Source: Cylicocyclus nassatus (taxonomy: Eukaryota; Nematoda; Chromadorea; Rhabditida; Strongylidae). Taken from it: a stretch of 64,000 bases of DNA. Positions 9,732 through 20,310 of the stretch are shown one piece after another. The stretch's first letter is position 1; each line of letters begins with the position of its first letter. Both the position numbers and the translations under genes were made by a program. The DNA lies in assembly GCA_958299035.1 (NCBI GenBank), contig CATQJL010000112.1:62603823-62667822 (forward strand), read 5' to 3'. The notes below the pieces were generated by a model. The model was not told where the DNA came from. It worked only from the letters and a program-made list of their open reading frames with translations, and searched no databases.

Positions 9732-11087
9732 TTACTCAAATGCAACGTTAACACAAATCTCCGCATCTCCAATTTCGAGCGCCTTCTTTGCCATAGCTAG
9801 AGCTCCTTCGAATGCCTTGTTACCTCCGATAAACCCTAAATACCACAAAATGAAGAAATTGGCAAAAAATATGAGAAATTTCAGATGTACCTGTCACGTG
9901 CACAAATATGCATCCGTCAATGCCGCAGAGATTAGAAAGCTCCTCAACCAGCATTGTAAAATCGCCTAATCTAGCGTGATCTCAAAGCTGCACTATAAAT
10001 GATGATAGCATGACCTGCGTTACCGTGCTGACTCAAGACATTCCGCGACGCGACTCTCACCGCACAAACGCAGTTGCGCGAGAAACATGCAATCAAAGGT
10101 GAAACACAGCATGGGTGATGTCAAACAGCCAACACCTTGACTGCGGTTCACCCAGACTAACCTCCAACAAGATCTATAGCTTGTTGAAACCTCTCGTCGG
10201 GCTTGGGGTCAGTTTCGTTCCAGTAGGGACTCAAATGATTGACACGACCAGAAAGTCCACCAGGGGCGATATGCATCAATCTCCCGTTTTGAAAGCGGGC
10301 GATCATTTCCAATAAAAAATGAATGCCCGGCCGCGTTGGCCGCAGCTTCTTACATTACGGGTCGGGCGGCCAACCCGGCCGGGCAATCATTTTACTATTG
10401 AAAATGATCGCCCGCTTTCAAAACGGCAGATTGATGCATACCGCCTCAGATGTTTGATATTTTCAAAGTCATATGTTGAAGCAGCAAAACCACACAGCCA
10501 AATCAATATAGATAGGAAGAAATCAGCAAACAGTTGTTGATGATTAAAGCATGATTCTCATCCAAAACGTTATTCGAAAAAAAATAAAGCTTCAAGCAAG
10601 ATATAAATGGATACTGACAAGGCTCTTACCTGGGTGTGCCATCATACTGTGGTATGCCGTTATCGATAGCATCTATGGCTTCGACAAACGTTTCGTAAAG
10701 CTTTCGAAAAAATATATACACCATCTTATCGTCGTGAAAGGAATCAAGTATCTGACGATAATAAACTGAATAAGAAAGATTAACCCTGACTGACAATGCT
10801 TACCTCAGTTGTTTTCCATAATGAGCCTAGATCAATCCAGCTGAACTGAGTCTAGAGTTAGAATCCAGGCCCAAATGTCTGCATCGTCTCATTGAACTCT
10901 CTGAAAACAGCACGATTATGGAATTACCAACATTAATTGTGTGATCTTCATGACTGTAGGAGACTCAAACTTAACAGCATGCAAAGCAAGACCTACAATT
11001 GGTGATGGTCGTATCGTTTCTTCGAATGATCGTATACACACATCAACGATAACATCGCACTTGGCAAGTACAGCAGGATCCCGTGTC
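9732..11087 (-). pseudogene. MYG1-family (UPF0160) pseudogene
   Basis: Spliced relics in family order are seen on the minus strand. Exon 11087-10997 reads TRDPAVLAKCDVIVDV then VYDHSKKRYDHHQ. Exon 10900-10804 reads EFNETMQTFGPGF then SSAGLI and AHYGKQLR. Exon 10751-10630 reads KLYETFVEAIDAIDNGIPQY. Exon about 10262-10162 reads LSGRVNHLSPYWNETDPKPD. Exon 9965-9891 reads MLVEELSNLCGIDGCIFVHV. Exon 9835-9732 reads GFIGGNKAFEGALAMAKKAL and ends at TAA. Intact MYG1 is a DHH-type 3'-5' exonuclease found in mitochondria and nucleus. The copy is dead: about 5 bp are missing after VDV (losing the GG), one extra T lies after FGPGF, a TAG replaces the conserved Tyr of SSAGLIY, a MITE sits at 10265-10445, and the roughly 90 residues before the last two exons are not found. 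The N-terminal exon is also missing. Introns retain acceptors such as TTTTCAG, so it arose by gene decay, not retroposition. Confidence 0.85.
10265..10445. mobile_element. Palindromic MITE in the MYG1 pseudogene
   Basis: The ends GGCGATATGCATCAATCTCC and its near-complement pair for about 45 bp (inner part GTTTTGAAAGCGGGCGATCA). The loop contains two facing GGCCGG-rich arms. It abuts the start of the exon LSGRVNHLSP and removes its acceptor. Confidence 0.75.
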
Positions 11088-11401
11088 CTGAAATGTCATG
11101 ATAATGAAATGATGACATTACGGGAGATATCCTCAAGATGAATTGTATGCAATAAAACGTTCAAGTGCGCAAAGATTCTTTGAGTTGGTATAAAGATGTG
11201 ACGAGAACCTCTATCAAAACAGCAGGCTCTGCGTCCGTATCTATCAACATATATTAAGGATTAAAATATACTTCCAGTGCGCATACTCGTAATCATGCAC
11301 AAGATAGACACAATCAATTACGCATATTTCGAGCTGCATAAGACACATCTGAGGTATAAATCGATCCAAAAAGCCATCAACTCGCTTACACTACCAAAGT
11401 A

Positions 11402-11535
11402 TAGGCGATTTATCAAATGCACAGACTGGACGTCATTGCGTCCGACCAAGATAATTTCGTGCATGGGAGAGACAGCAGACGGCAAGAGGTACGAAAGAGC
11501 GCTCAAGCGAGACGCCGACACCGTCCGCAGTGACG
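11402..11535 (+). repeat. Dispersed repeat with coding-like frame, copy 2
   Basis: It reads RRFIKCTDWTSLRPTKII and then GETADGKRYERALKRDADTV. It is a diverged relative of the minus-strand segment at 772-960 and otherwise unrecognised. Confidence 0.5.
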
Positions 11536-12004
11536 CCTATTACGTGCGATGAATTCCCTCTACAGTATTTACCTTGAGGTGATGCAAATGCTCTGGATTA
11601 AGGTAAGAATACAGGCTAAATCTGACCTCGTTCCATGCTGGCTAGTAAACACTGGTTTGAAAGTTGCGCAACTAACCTCATTGTTTCGAAAATCCAGAAT
11701 TAATCACAAAAACCACTCCGTCAATAGTCTACGATGTCTGAGCAAGTCGAAAAGAGCCAAACACTGAAGGTGATTGAGTGCAACCGCACGAAAATTTGAA
11801 ACATAAACCTGAAAACGAGGAACTTACAACAACATAAACGCCAACGCGACGAAGAGCAACGCGGAAAAGAAAAAAACACGGTAAAGAAACGCGGAAAAAC
11901 AACAGAATCAAAGAAACGACGACTAAAATATGGAGAAAGAGCGTAAACAGAGGACTCATCACCGTGGAGTTAGACGTTTGCTTGCTACGCGCCAAATCGA
12001 TACG

Positions 12005-12541
12005 CAGCCTGCTCCGGGGCCCTCCCATTTCTGCTCCGGATACCTCCCATTTTCTGCTCCGGATACCTCCCATTTTCTGTTCCGGATACCTCCCATTTTC
12101 TGCTCCGGATACCTCCCATTTTCTGCTCCGGAGGCCTCCCATTTCTGCTCCGGACCCCTCCGATTTTCTCCGGCGCGGCTCTTCCAAATCTGGCGGACTC
12201 GCGCCGGGCAAATTTCTCCGGCGCGAGTCCGCCAAATCTGGCAGAGTCGCGCCGGAGAAATGGCGTACCTTTGCAACAGGGCCGGAGAAGCCTCCCACTT
12301 GCCTGCCAGTGATGTCACCGCGACGGACCGCCCATTTGCCCCTCTCTCATTGGTCAACTGGGTCCGGCGCGACTCTGGCAGATTCGGACTGTCCGGCGGA
12401 GGGGTCCGGTCGATTGTCTGAGTTAGCATTCGCGCGCATGAGTCATCATAGCGCCCGTACTCGGCAGCCGCGTTGCAGACATGCTCGGGTGCGTTCAGCC
12501 TACAACAACCCGGGCGATTTCGTGCAGGCGACTTTACAATG
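12005..12541. mobile_element. GC-rich element with CTCCGG minisatellite, copy 2
   Basis: The array of about 23-bp CTCCGGATACCTCCCATTTT units occupies 12007-12160. It is followed by GCGCCGGAGAAATTTG-type inverted segments. The right end shares GGCGATTTCGTGCAGGCGAC and CCCGTACTCGGCAGCCGCGT with the elements at 37411-37583 and 60322-60688, inverted. Confidence 0.65.
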
Positions 12542-12683
12542 TACACGAGTTGGTATTTGAAAGGAGATGCCGCCGATCGGCTACACTCCTGGCGCACGGG
12601 TACCACTCACTCTTAAGTGATTAGATACTCAAGAGTGAGTAGCTCATTCTTTAGCCTACGGGCGTTCCACAGCTATATAGAGT

Positions 12684-13990
12684 ACTAGCTGGCTTACCCG
12701 GCTCCGCCGTATCCGGACCAAACTTGGCACACATACACTTCGGGCCCCGGCGGGTGTCACAGTCCACTTTTCGTTATCGATCGATGTCGATTTTACCGAT
12801 TTTTATCAATTTTTTGGCAGAGTTCCTTCAGGGCTAGGAGTTGGCACAGGGGGGAAGTGAGCATGGGGATTCCGAATACAATATTAGTTTTCAGAATTAT
12901 CGATTGCTTTTATTGATTTTATCGATTTTTTGGCAGAGTTCACCTACAGGGCTAGGAGTTGGCACAGGGGGGAAGTGAGCATGGGGATTCCGAATACAAT
13001 ATTAGTTTTCAGGATCGTCCATTACTTTTATCGATTTTATCGATCTTTTTGCAAAGTTTGACCTGCGGGGCTGGGAGTTTGCACAGAGGGTAATCGAGCA
13101 TGCAGATTACGAATACAATATTAGTTTTCAAGATCGTCCATTACTTTTATCGATTTTATCGATTTTTTGAAAATTTGAGCTAGGGGGCTGGAATTTGGCA
13201 CAGGGGTGTTCGAGCATGCTGATCACCCCCCTTGGGGATGATCAGCATGCTCGATTACCCCCTGTGCCAACTCCCAGCCCCCTAGCTCAAACTTTGCAAA
13301 AAAATCGATAAAATCGATAAAAGTAATCGATAATCCTGAAAACCAATATTGTATTCGGAATCCCCATGCTCGATTACCCCCCTGTGCGAACTCCCAGCCC
13401 CGTAGCTCAAACTTTGCAAAAAAATCGATAAAATCGATAAAAGTAATCGATAATCCTGAAAACCAATATTGTATTCGGAATCCCCATGCTCGATTACCCC
13501 CCTGTGCCAACTCCCAGCCCCGTAGCTCAAACTTTGCAAAAAAATCGATAAAATCGATAAAAGTAATCGATAATCCTGAAAACCAATATTGTATTCGGAA
13601 TCCCCATGCTCGATTACAACCCTGTGCCAACTCCCAGCCCCGTAGCTCAAACTTTGCAAAAAAATCGATAAAATCGATAAAAGTAATCGATAATCCTGAA
13701 AACCAATATTGTATTCGGAATCCCCATGCTCGATTACCCCCCTGTGCCAACTCCCAGCCCCGTAGCTCAAACTTTGCAAAAAAATCGATAAAATCGATAT
13801 CGATCGATGACGAAAAGTAGCCTATGACACCCGCCGGGGCCCGTAGTGTATGTGTGCCAAGTTTGGTCCGGATCGGTTCAGAAATGGAATTTTCTATTCG
13901 GAACATACGTACACACAGACATACATACAGACAGACAGACAGACAGACAGACATACAGACAAACAGACATTCAGCTTTATATATAAGATA
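12684..13990. mobile_element. Palindromic (CTGT)n/TATCGAT element with expanded 120-bp array
   Basis: Left arm: ACTAGCTGGCTTACCCGGCT, then GTATCCGGACCAAACTTGGC, then two or three diverged TATCGATTTTATCG blocks. Centre: GATCACCCCCCTTGG facing GATGATCAGCATGCTCG. Right arm: complement of the same blocks, ending in a (CAGA)n tract and CATTCAGCTTTATATATAAG. The right arm has expanded into a perfect tandem array. The whole is an inverted dimer of one unit. No protein gene is contained; the long minus-strand frame exists because 120 is divisible by 3. Confidence 0.8.
13252..13799. repeat. 120-bp tandem array, about 4.5 copies
   Basis: The unit contains CTCCCAGCCCCGTAGCTCAA, ACTTTGCAAAAAAATCGATA, AAATCGATAAAAGTAATCGA and TTGTATTCGGAATCCCCATG. 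It recurs exactly every 120 bp at 13321, 13441, 13561 and 13681 with only a few substitutions, so the expansion is recent. The related element at 57318-58170 has fewer than two units. Confidence 0.9.
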
Positions 13991-14541
13991 GAGTTCATCA
14001 CTGGTTGATGATATAGAAATCATAAACACAGGATTCGAGCCGCTCGAGAGAGCATCACTGCCAGTACCACAGAGAATTAGGTATGTCCTCCTACATACGC
14101 AGCATGTCGTAGGTCGCTTAAGCTTTTTAGGTGCACAGTGGTTAACGCAACATTTTTCTTGCATCTCAATCCATTATTGCAGAATTTCTGATCTGCAGTA
14201 GTGGATAAGTATGTCAAGAGACTTTTGCTTCCTAATTCATTTTTCTTGAAGAATTTTGTGGTGATATAGTGGCATATTTGCCCGACTCAATTTGATCTCG
14301 TAGGTCAGCTTCTCATGCATTTTTCGAAATGATCATCAAACTGAGCACCAATAACCGAAGTCTTGATGGTTAAAGTGAAGATAAAAACAAACAAGACGTT
14401 TTTAAATGCGCTGAAATGAGTAGGAGCAATTCAAAAAGTTGTAGCGGTCATTGTATGATCTACCCTCACTTTCGCTGTAGAAGAAAAAATAACGCATAAA
14501 TTCACCCAGGTCGTGAATACTCGTTGGTAATTGATACATAA
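13991..14541. other. Unassigned AT-rich interval
   Basis: A plus-strand segment ending in an AG|GTATGTC donor at about 14080 reads IEIINTGFEPLERASLPVPQ, and could be an exon, but no partner exon is found. A minus-strand segment at 14418-14475 (SESEGRSYNDRYNFLNCSYS) follows a TTCTACAG acceptor and is equally isolated. Confidence 0.25.
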
Positions 14542-14849
14542 CAGTGGCGTACCCAGGATTTCGGCTCGGGAGGGGGAGGGGGGCGCGCGACAAAAATTTT
14601 TTTCCGATGAAGGTGCGTGGCGTTAGCCATGCACCCAGAAAAATTTTTTGGTGCACTTCTCAAAATTTTCGCGGGCCCATAACCCGAAAAAAATTTTTTT
14701 ATAAGGCTAAATTGAATTTTTAAAAAAATTAAAAATTATTCTAATTATTTACTAGTACAAATAAGTCTCTTGCACATATTTATAACTTATATGAGTAACT
14801 TTCAAAAATTTCGCGACCCATTCTCGGGGGAGGGGGGGGGGCACCACTG
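14542..14849. mobile_element. hAT-like non-autonomous element (CAGTGGCG ends)
   Basis: It begins CAGTGGCGTACCCAGGATTT and ends GGGGGGGGGCACCACTG, with G-rich subterminal tracts. This is the end architecture of many hAT MITEs. The expected 8-bp target duplication is not clean (ATACATAA on the left, AAATAATG on the right). Confidence 0.55.
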
Positions 14850-15257
14850 AAATAATGACACTTCGCTTTTGGAGGATTTTTTCTTTGAGATGTGGATAGT
14901 ACTGGATGATTGCGATTACTATGTAAGCGTCCCAGATTGTCAGCAAAGTTTGCTTCCCGTAAAAAATCATGACATTACAGACTGAGGACTAACAGCAGTA
15001 TGATCCACATTAAGTCTTAATTTTTGAAGCTGTATGTCCTAAACTGGATTGAAAATGGTGTCGAACAGTAAGAATTAGGGCATATAGAGCTTCTAGTGTT
15101 TTTTCCAATTTTCTAGATATCATCATAGTGGAAATATGGAATTTGAAAAAGATTTGACCTACGCAGCGCATATGGCTGGCACAACCTATCGTTCATGTTG
15201 GCTGCCCCCCGTATGATTATAGTGTAAGTAGTTTTTTACTGTCTTAAATTGTTTGTT

Positions 15258-15731
15258 TTAGAAAATGCATGGCAAAGAATCTGTCGATAAAGACGACGAG
15301 TTCATCAGTCTTGGAATACCACATCGATTTTCCAGTCTTGGCTCCTATGAGGACCAAGATGAAATAACCAAAAGATATATTGCACACCTCATCAAAATCG
15401 AGAAGAATGCCTACTGATCTTGGCAAATCTAGAAACCGAAACATTGGTTGCTGACATCTTGCTATTCACAAGCAGACTATTAGTTTTTTCTTTTCAGTAG
15501 CTCCATAAAAAGTGATATCAAAGCCGATTTTTGCTTAACTATCTTTGCAGTATAATATGGCAATACCCTATTCTTTTTTCTTGGTGAACATATGGACTTA
15601 GGTTTAGTACGCTGCTTGTGCTTATTCGAATATTTGTTACGTGAATCATGTTGCATTAGAACAAGGAATCGTGAAGAATTTGTAGAGCTTTCTATTGAAC
15701 CTACTGTACTTGGACGTCCTTCATTGGGCAT
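15258..15731 (-). CDS. Unknown three-exon gene, Ser/Lys-rich product (gene H)
   Basis: Three minus-strand exons join in phase 0. Exon 15731-15567 (55 codons) starts MPNEGRPSTVGSIESSTNSS and is rich in Ser and Lys, ending CSPRKKNR before GTATTG. Exon 15450-15388 (21 codons) follows ATGTCAG and reads QPMFRFLDLPRSVGILLDFD and E before GTGTGC. Exon 15344-15258 follows a 43-bp intron ending CTCATAG and reads EPRLENRCGIPRLMNSSSLS, then TDSLPCIF and stop. All three lengths are multiples of three, which supports the model. The product is about 104 residues; further 5' exons may exist. I do not recognise a domain. Confidence 0.45.
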
Positions 15732-15861
15732 GATTCGGATAATTATGATGATTTACAGTCTCAGAATTGATCATCCTTAAAGTGGCACGCCATGATAATC
15801 TTTCAAAGAACCGTATATCACGTTTATTAAGATTTATGTCATTTCAGTGATTATGCTACAA

Positions 15862-16317
15862 GGGAAGGTATATGACTGCAGTGGAGTTTCCCTATAGGTG
15901 TGTATGAGTCGAAAGATCTTTGGATGCTGATCTCAAAACAACCTTCCATGACTGCTTATCGGTTTACTGAACAAAGTTACAAGCCTTTCTTTGGCATCAA
16001 ATGACGCTGATTTTGGTTGCTCATTGCAGGACTAAGGCAGCAGAGTAGCTTTAAAACTAATGTCATCAATTTTTCTATGCACAGTAAATATATCTCGGAC
16101 ATTTGGGCATGTAATTTTGGACCAAATTCGCATTTACTACGAATTTAGGTCATTTATAAAGTACCCTACCATGCAAATTGGACGCGATAAAGTGCCTCTA
16201 ACTTTGTTCAGTAAACCGATAAGCAGATATGGAAAATTGCTATGAAAACAGTGCTCAAAAACCTTTCGAGTGATATCCTCATAGGGTAACTCCACTGCGA
16301 GTCATATACCTTCCCTG
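15862..16317. mobile_element. MITE with AGGGAAGGTATATGACTGC ends
   Basis: Left AGGGAAGGTATATGACTGCA and right GAGTCATATACCTTCCCT are inverted repeats. Further in, CTTATCGGTTTACTGAACAA faces TTGTTCAGTAAACCGATAAG, giving arms of about 120 bp. Confidence 0.75.
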
Positions 16318-17126
16318 TTCTTCCCTGTTCCTAAGCTATTGAATAGCAACAGAGGCGGAAGCCGAACACAGTTTTATTCGCGTTGTTTCTGCATAGCCTT
16401 CGAAAAGAGTTTTGAGTAATTGTGAGTTTGCACCGTACATAGGAGAAGGGATACAAAGTTAATTTGCGAAAATCCAAAGCCTAAGTTTTGATGACACTGC
16501 CTTTGATTACACACAGCTAAAAACTAGGAGTTGGCGACGAAAATGGTAGTTTGAACATGCAAAACATACGAAATCGCTATTGCAGTTTGTCTTTACACTC
16601 CATGCCGTATTTAATTTCATGTTAACGCTGGAGCAACGTCTAAATTGGTCATACAGGGTGGGGGGGGGGGGGGAATGGGGGGGGGAGGTCCTCTTGATTT
16701 CTTCCTTAAGCCAAAACAACTTTGCAGTTTCCTCAATGATTTGCTCTAATCTTCAAAGTAAGAGAATTTAGCATTGCTGTCTTTGTCTTACACACATTTA
16801 TAGGCGATTATCAAAGGCGAAAGGGTGTCACTATGAATCTTCCAAAGTTCTGGGTAAATTCGTCTTTCACCCATCTACCGTACCCACCCGAGAAAAGGCG
16901 CTACCGCAAGATGATTATAATAGAAGCGTGCCAAATATCCAATCCCCACCGCCTCTCCCGTAGACGAAGTTACGGGAAAGTGATTTTGACAAGTCACCGT
17001 ATTCCTACCTTACTCCACCACATGGCTGATGTGAAAATGGATGTGATAATCGTAATCAGCGTGCAATACCCCCCCCCCTCCTCCTTCAAAGAGTTTTAGA
17101 GCAGTCCGTGATTTTACCAAATGAAG
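16318..17126. other. Unassigned interval with G- and C-runs
   Basis: A G-run at 16656-16685 (after CATACAGGGT) and a C-run at 17069-17080 could be the two ends of one G-rich element, but no target duplication is seen. No exon is supported. Confidence 0.3.
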
Positions 17127-17390
17127 TACAGGGCTTTACATCCTGAGTGTCACAGCCGCATCGCTCGGCCGCCAGGCTTAGGTCCGCGTAGCGTTCGTGG
17201 CGCATCGTCCGGGCATTTTGCCAGGTCTCAATCAATGCCGCCGATGCATGCACCAGGCTGCGCATCGACTGAAGCTTGGCAAAATGCCCGGACGATGCGC
17301 CGCAAACGCCGCGCGCGGCCTAAGCGAGGCGACCGCGTTGGAGGAGCCGCGCAAGCGGAGGCTGTGACTCTTATGTTGAAAAGCCCTGTA
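17127..17390. mobile_element. TA-flanked MITE, CAGGGCTTTACA family, copy 1
   Basis: The ends CAGGGCTTTACATCCTGAGT and the complement of TTATGTTGAAAAGCCCTG are flanked by TA. The inside is GC-rich with GGCATTTTGCC/GGCAAAATGCC facing segments. The copy at 23221-23427 has the same ends. TA targets and small size suggest Tc1/mariner-like mobilisation. Confidence 0.78.
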
Positions 17391-17540
17391 TCGTCGATTC
17401 GTTGACCTCACGGACTGCTAAAACGCTGACCATGACCGGCGCGGCTGAATTGTCGCGAGAGCACGACTTTACAACGGCGAGCGAATTTATGCTGGGGCAA
17501 ACGCTCTACGTCGCTGTGCGCGCTCCGCAGTGGGGAACGG

Positions 17541-17774
17541 TCAGGAGTCACGGTCGGCGCGAATTTTTCGCGAAGCGATGCCGCAACCGATGTCAGCAAA
17601 ACAGAAGATAGCACTCCTGGCGCAGTCTTACTTATGGCACGAACCATGTGTCTGCCCCCACCCCCACCCTCCTAGACTGGCGCCGTGCCACTTTAGACCG
17701 GGCAGTTTTATGGGGTACAAAATTTTGACGCGACGTGCGCGGCGAAGAGGCGCGGCGCGCGGCGTGACTCCTGA
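17541..17774. mobile_element. 234-bp MITE, TCAGGAGTCACG family, copy 1
   Basis: It starts TCAGGAGTCACGGTCGGCGC and ends GCGCGGCGTGACTCCTGA. Inside are ACTCCTGGCGCAGTCTTACT and TTTATGGGGTACAAA. An inverted copy of identical length lies at 37149-37382. Confidence 0.8.
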
Positions 17775-17818
17775 CATGAAGCCCTCCGTAGTGATGTCCA
17801 GTCCGTGCGGTCAACGAA

Positions 17819-18366
17819 TTAACACGTTTCGGACCGGTGCTGCACATGGTGCAGCACGCGCCTTTCAAGAATCTTTTAAATGTTTGCAGGAGCTTTTCTT
17901 TTTGTCCAAGGCTATCAAGTCAAAGGCCTAAGCTCCTCCTTTTCAAATGACTCTGTACGGCTGTGCCCTCGATATTTGTTTAGAAGATATGAGGACAATT
18001 CGAACAACAGTTGCAACGAAGTGCGGCAACGCAAACGACGCGTGCGACGTCGCAACTATTCGTTGCTTCGAATTTAGAGAGAAAAACCGTAGTTCCAATA
18101 ATGATGTGTATCATGTACAACATAGATACTTTTGGATACAATTAGAAACTGAGTTCTGTTCCTATTTTTCAGGAAAACACAGAAGTCCTTCTCAGGCCAT
18201 AAAATTCAAACACTTCGAACTCACTCAGAACTTTGGGTATGGACCTTTCTGACATGCTGATTACAGATGTAGCACAGAGTCTTCGAATTAAGGTCCCTTT
18301 GTTGGCTAATACCTGAAAGTAATCTCCTTTTTCGCCGCGCGCGATTTCGCGGTCCGAAACGTGTTA
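17819..18366. mobile_element. Terminal-inverted-repeat element, AACACGTTTCGGACC family, copy 1
   Basis: AACACGTTTCGGACCGGTGC at the left and GGTCCGAAACGTGTT at the right are inverted repeats. The inside has the hairpin GTGCTGCACATGGTGCAGCAC and the segment GGCTATCAAGTCAAAGGCCT. A second copy lies at about 34310-34845. Confidence 0.75.
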
Positions 18367-18811
18367 TTATAATTATTATTGTTATTGTTCGGCCATTTGC
18401 TACGTATTGTGGCCGAACCGACCTATACCTTAATCATCCCGCAGTAAAGCGGGCTGGTTCGGGGGTCAACGAGGCTCTTCTGTTGTAAGCTTCCTCAGTG
18501 TCACAATAAACGTTCATAGCGACGTGTTGTGTTATCTCCCAGTTATAAGTTGCCCTATAGTGGCACAATTATTATTATTTATTGCATAGGCGCACCTATG
18601 CGAATAACACAACAAACGAAACAAACAAAAAATCGATCAACGATAACAAAACCAAACGCAGTGTTAACTATACCGAAGATACCTCCTCAACGAGAAAAGG
18701 GCATGTTGAGGACTTCTTACTACCTTATTGTTGGTTTCAGTGTATTGAAACTTTGAGCGGATTATAGCCAAGAAATGCTGACTCCAATATTCAGCACTAC
18801 CTTTTCAATGA
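18367..18811. other. Unassigned interval
   Basis: It contains an ATTATT-rich stretch and no convincing exon. It separates two transposons. Confidence 0.3.
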
Positions 18812-18819
18812 AGTATCAC

Positions 18820-19953
18820 CAGGGTAAAGCGGGGGGTGCGGCACTCGACCGTCGGATACGACCCCCCCCCCCTGATTGCTGTCTTAATAAGACCCCCCTC
18901 CTAAACTATACACTTAAGATAGTATTACCTGAAGGCTCTGTCAAACATAATGGACAACATATCCATAATTAGCATGTCAAATACCCCCTGTAGACAAAGT
19001 GTGAGCGAATTCTGAAGATTCAAGATACTAGGCTACCTAAGTGAAATGGTCAAATTCCAACATGGTTAACTTTGTTTTAAAGGTGAATTAGCTATCCGTT
19101 TTTGCACTCAAGACAAAGCACTACTCCTTCTTTGTCCACCTCAGGAATCCCGCTTCAGAAGACCTCCAAACTGTGGAATTAGAAGCCAACCAAAATCTCA
19201 TTTTTCCCATTTTTCGCTTTTGATGGCTGTGCTTTCACCAAATATTACTCAGAGCTAAGAAGACGAATCAGGCTCAAAACATCCCTATGGAATCAACGAG
19301 GTTTAGGCTATCGATTCATATAAATATTGTCCGCTAAAAATGTTTTTTTGATATAGTTAATGGCCTGCGGCACCCCCCCCCCCCCCTCAAAACCTGCGGC
19401 TGCCGCAGGGGTGCCGCAGGGGTGCCGCAGGCCATTAACTATATCAAAAAAACATTTTTAGCGGACAATATTTATATGAATCGATAGCCTAAACCTCGTA
19501 GATTCCATAGGGATGTTTTGAGCCTGATTCGTCTTCTTAGCTCTGAGTAATATTTGGTGAAAGCACAGCCATCAAAAGCGAAAAATGGGAAAAATGAGAT
19601 TTTGGTTGGCTTCTAATTCCACAGTTTGGAGGTCTTCTGAAGCGGGATTCCTGAGGTGGACAAAGAAGGAGTAGTGCTTTGTCTTGAGTGCAAAAACGGA
19701 TAGCTAATTCACCTTTAAAACAAAGTTAACCATGTTGGAATTTGACCATTTCACTTAGGTAGCCTAGTATCTTGAATCTTCAGAATTCGCTCACACTTTG
19801 TCTACAGGGGTTAATTGACGTGCTAATTATGGATATGATACGAATATCATGTTATCGCTATAATCAGATCACCTAACTACGACCCCCTCCCCTTTTGACT
19901 CCTCAATACGACCCCCCCCCTCTGCGGCGTGCCGCACCCCCCGCTTTACCCTG
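18820..19953. mobile_element. 1.13-kb hAT-like foldback element with 8-bp TSD
   Basis: The element is one near-perfect palindrome. It starts CAGGGTAAAGCGGGGGGTGC and ends with the complement. Arms of about 560 bp (18820-19379 and 19410-19953) meet in a GC-rich centre containing CCTGCGGCTGCCGCAGG. It is flanked by an identical 8-bp duplication AGTATCAC at 18812-18819 and 19954-19961. CAGGG ends plus an 8-bp duplication are hAT hallmarks. Arms differ at only a few positions, with one G/C-tract difference near each end. No protein is encoded. Confidence 0.92.
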
Positions 19954-20079
19954 AGTATCACACATTGACCCATTGCTACCGTAGTACCATGATCAAAATT
20001 TCGAAGAAAAAATGAAAGGATGGGCACAGTTTGTCGCAATCCGTAATGCAAATTTAGCATGTTGCACGTCCGGACAGCT

Positions 20080-20310
20080 ACAGGGCTTATCAAAATGAGT
20101 GTCGTTTGCGCCAGCGTCTCCATCTTCGCGCTGGACTCTACGTCTCTTCCGCGGGACTGCTCTCTAAGCACTTTCCCAGGGCGAGCGTGGGAAAGGCGGA
20201 GCCTCAATCGATTGGAAGTGATTAGGGAACATGTGCCGCAGAAGAGACGCAGAGTCCAGCGCGAAGATGGAGATGCTGGTGCAAACGACACTCAATTTGA
20301 TAAGCCCTAT
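20080..20310. mobile_element. MITE, GGCTTATCAAA family, copy 2
   Basis: Ends AGGGCTTATCAAAATGAGTG and CACTCAATTTGATAAGCCCT. The middle has AGCACTTTCCCAGGGCGAGC and GGAGCCTCAATCGATTGG. It is the cleanest of the three copies. Confidence 0.82.

Noticed and set aside
8081..12606. Several overlapping frames of 100-215 codons on both strands with GRYPEQKMGGIRSRKWEVS-like repeats
   Set aside because: They are translations of the CTCCGG minisatellite in different frames.
13252..13799. Regularly spaced repeats that could suggest CRISPR
   Set aside because: The 120-bp units are contiguous with no variable spacers, and the genome is eukaryotic.
13223..14164. Minus-strand open frame of 313 codons with repeated IDFIDFFAKFELRGWELAQG-type units
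   Set aside because: It exists because the 120-bp tandem unit is divisible by three. The sequence is a non-coding repeat element with copies lacking the frame.
15244..15444. Unspliced minus-strand frame with GAKTGKS, resembling a P-loop
   Set aside because: A spliced model with a 43-bp intron and phase-0 joins explains the region better; the motif lies across the intron-exon edge in another frame.
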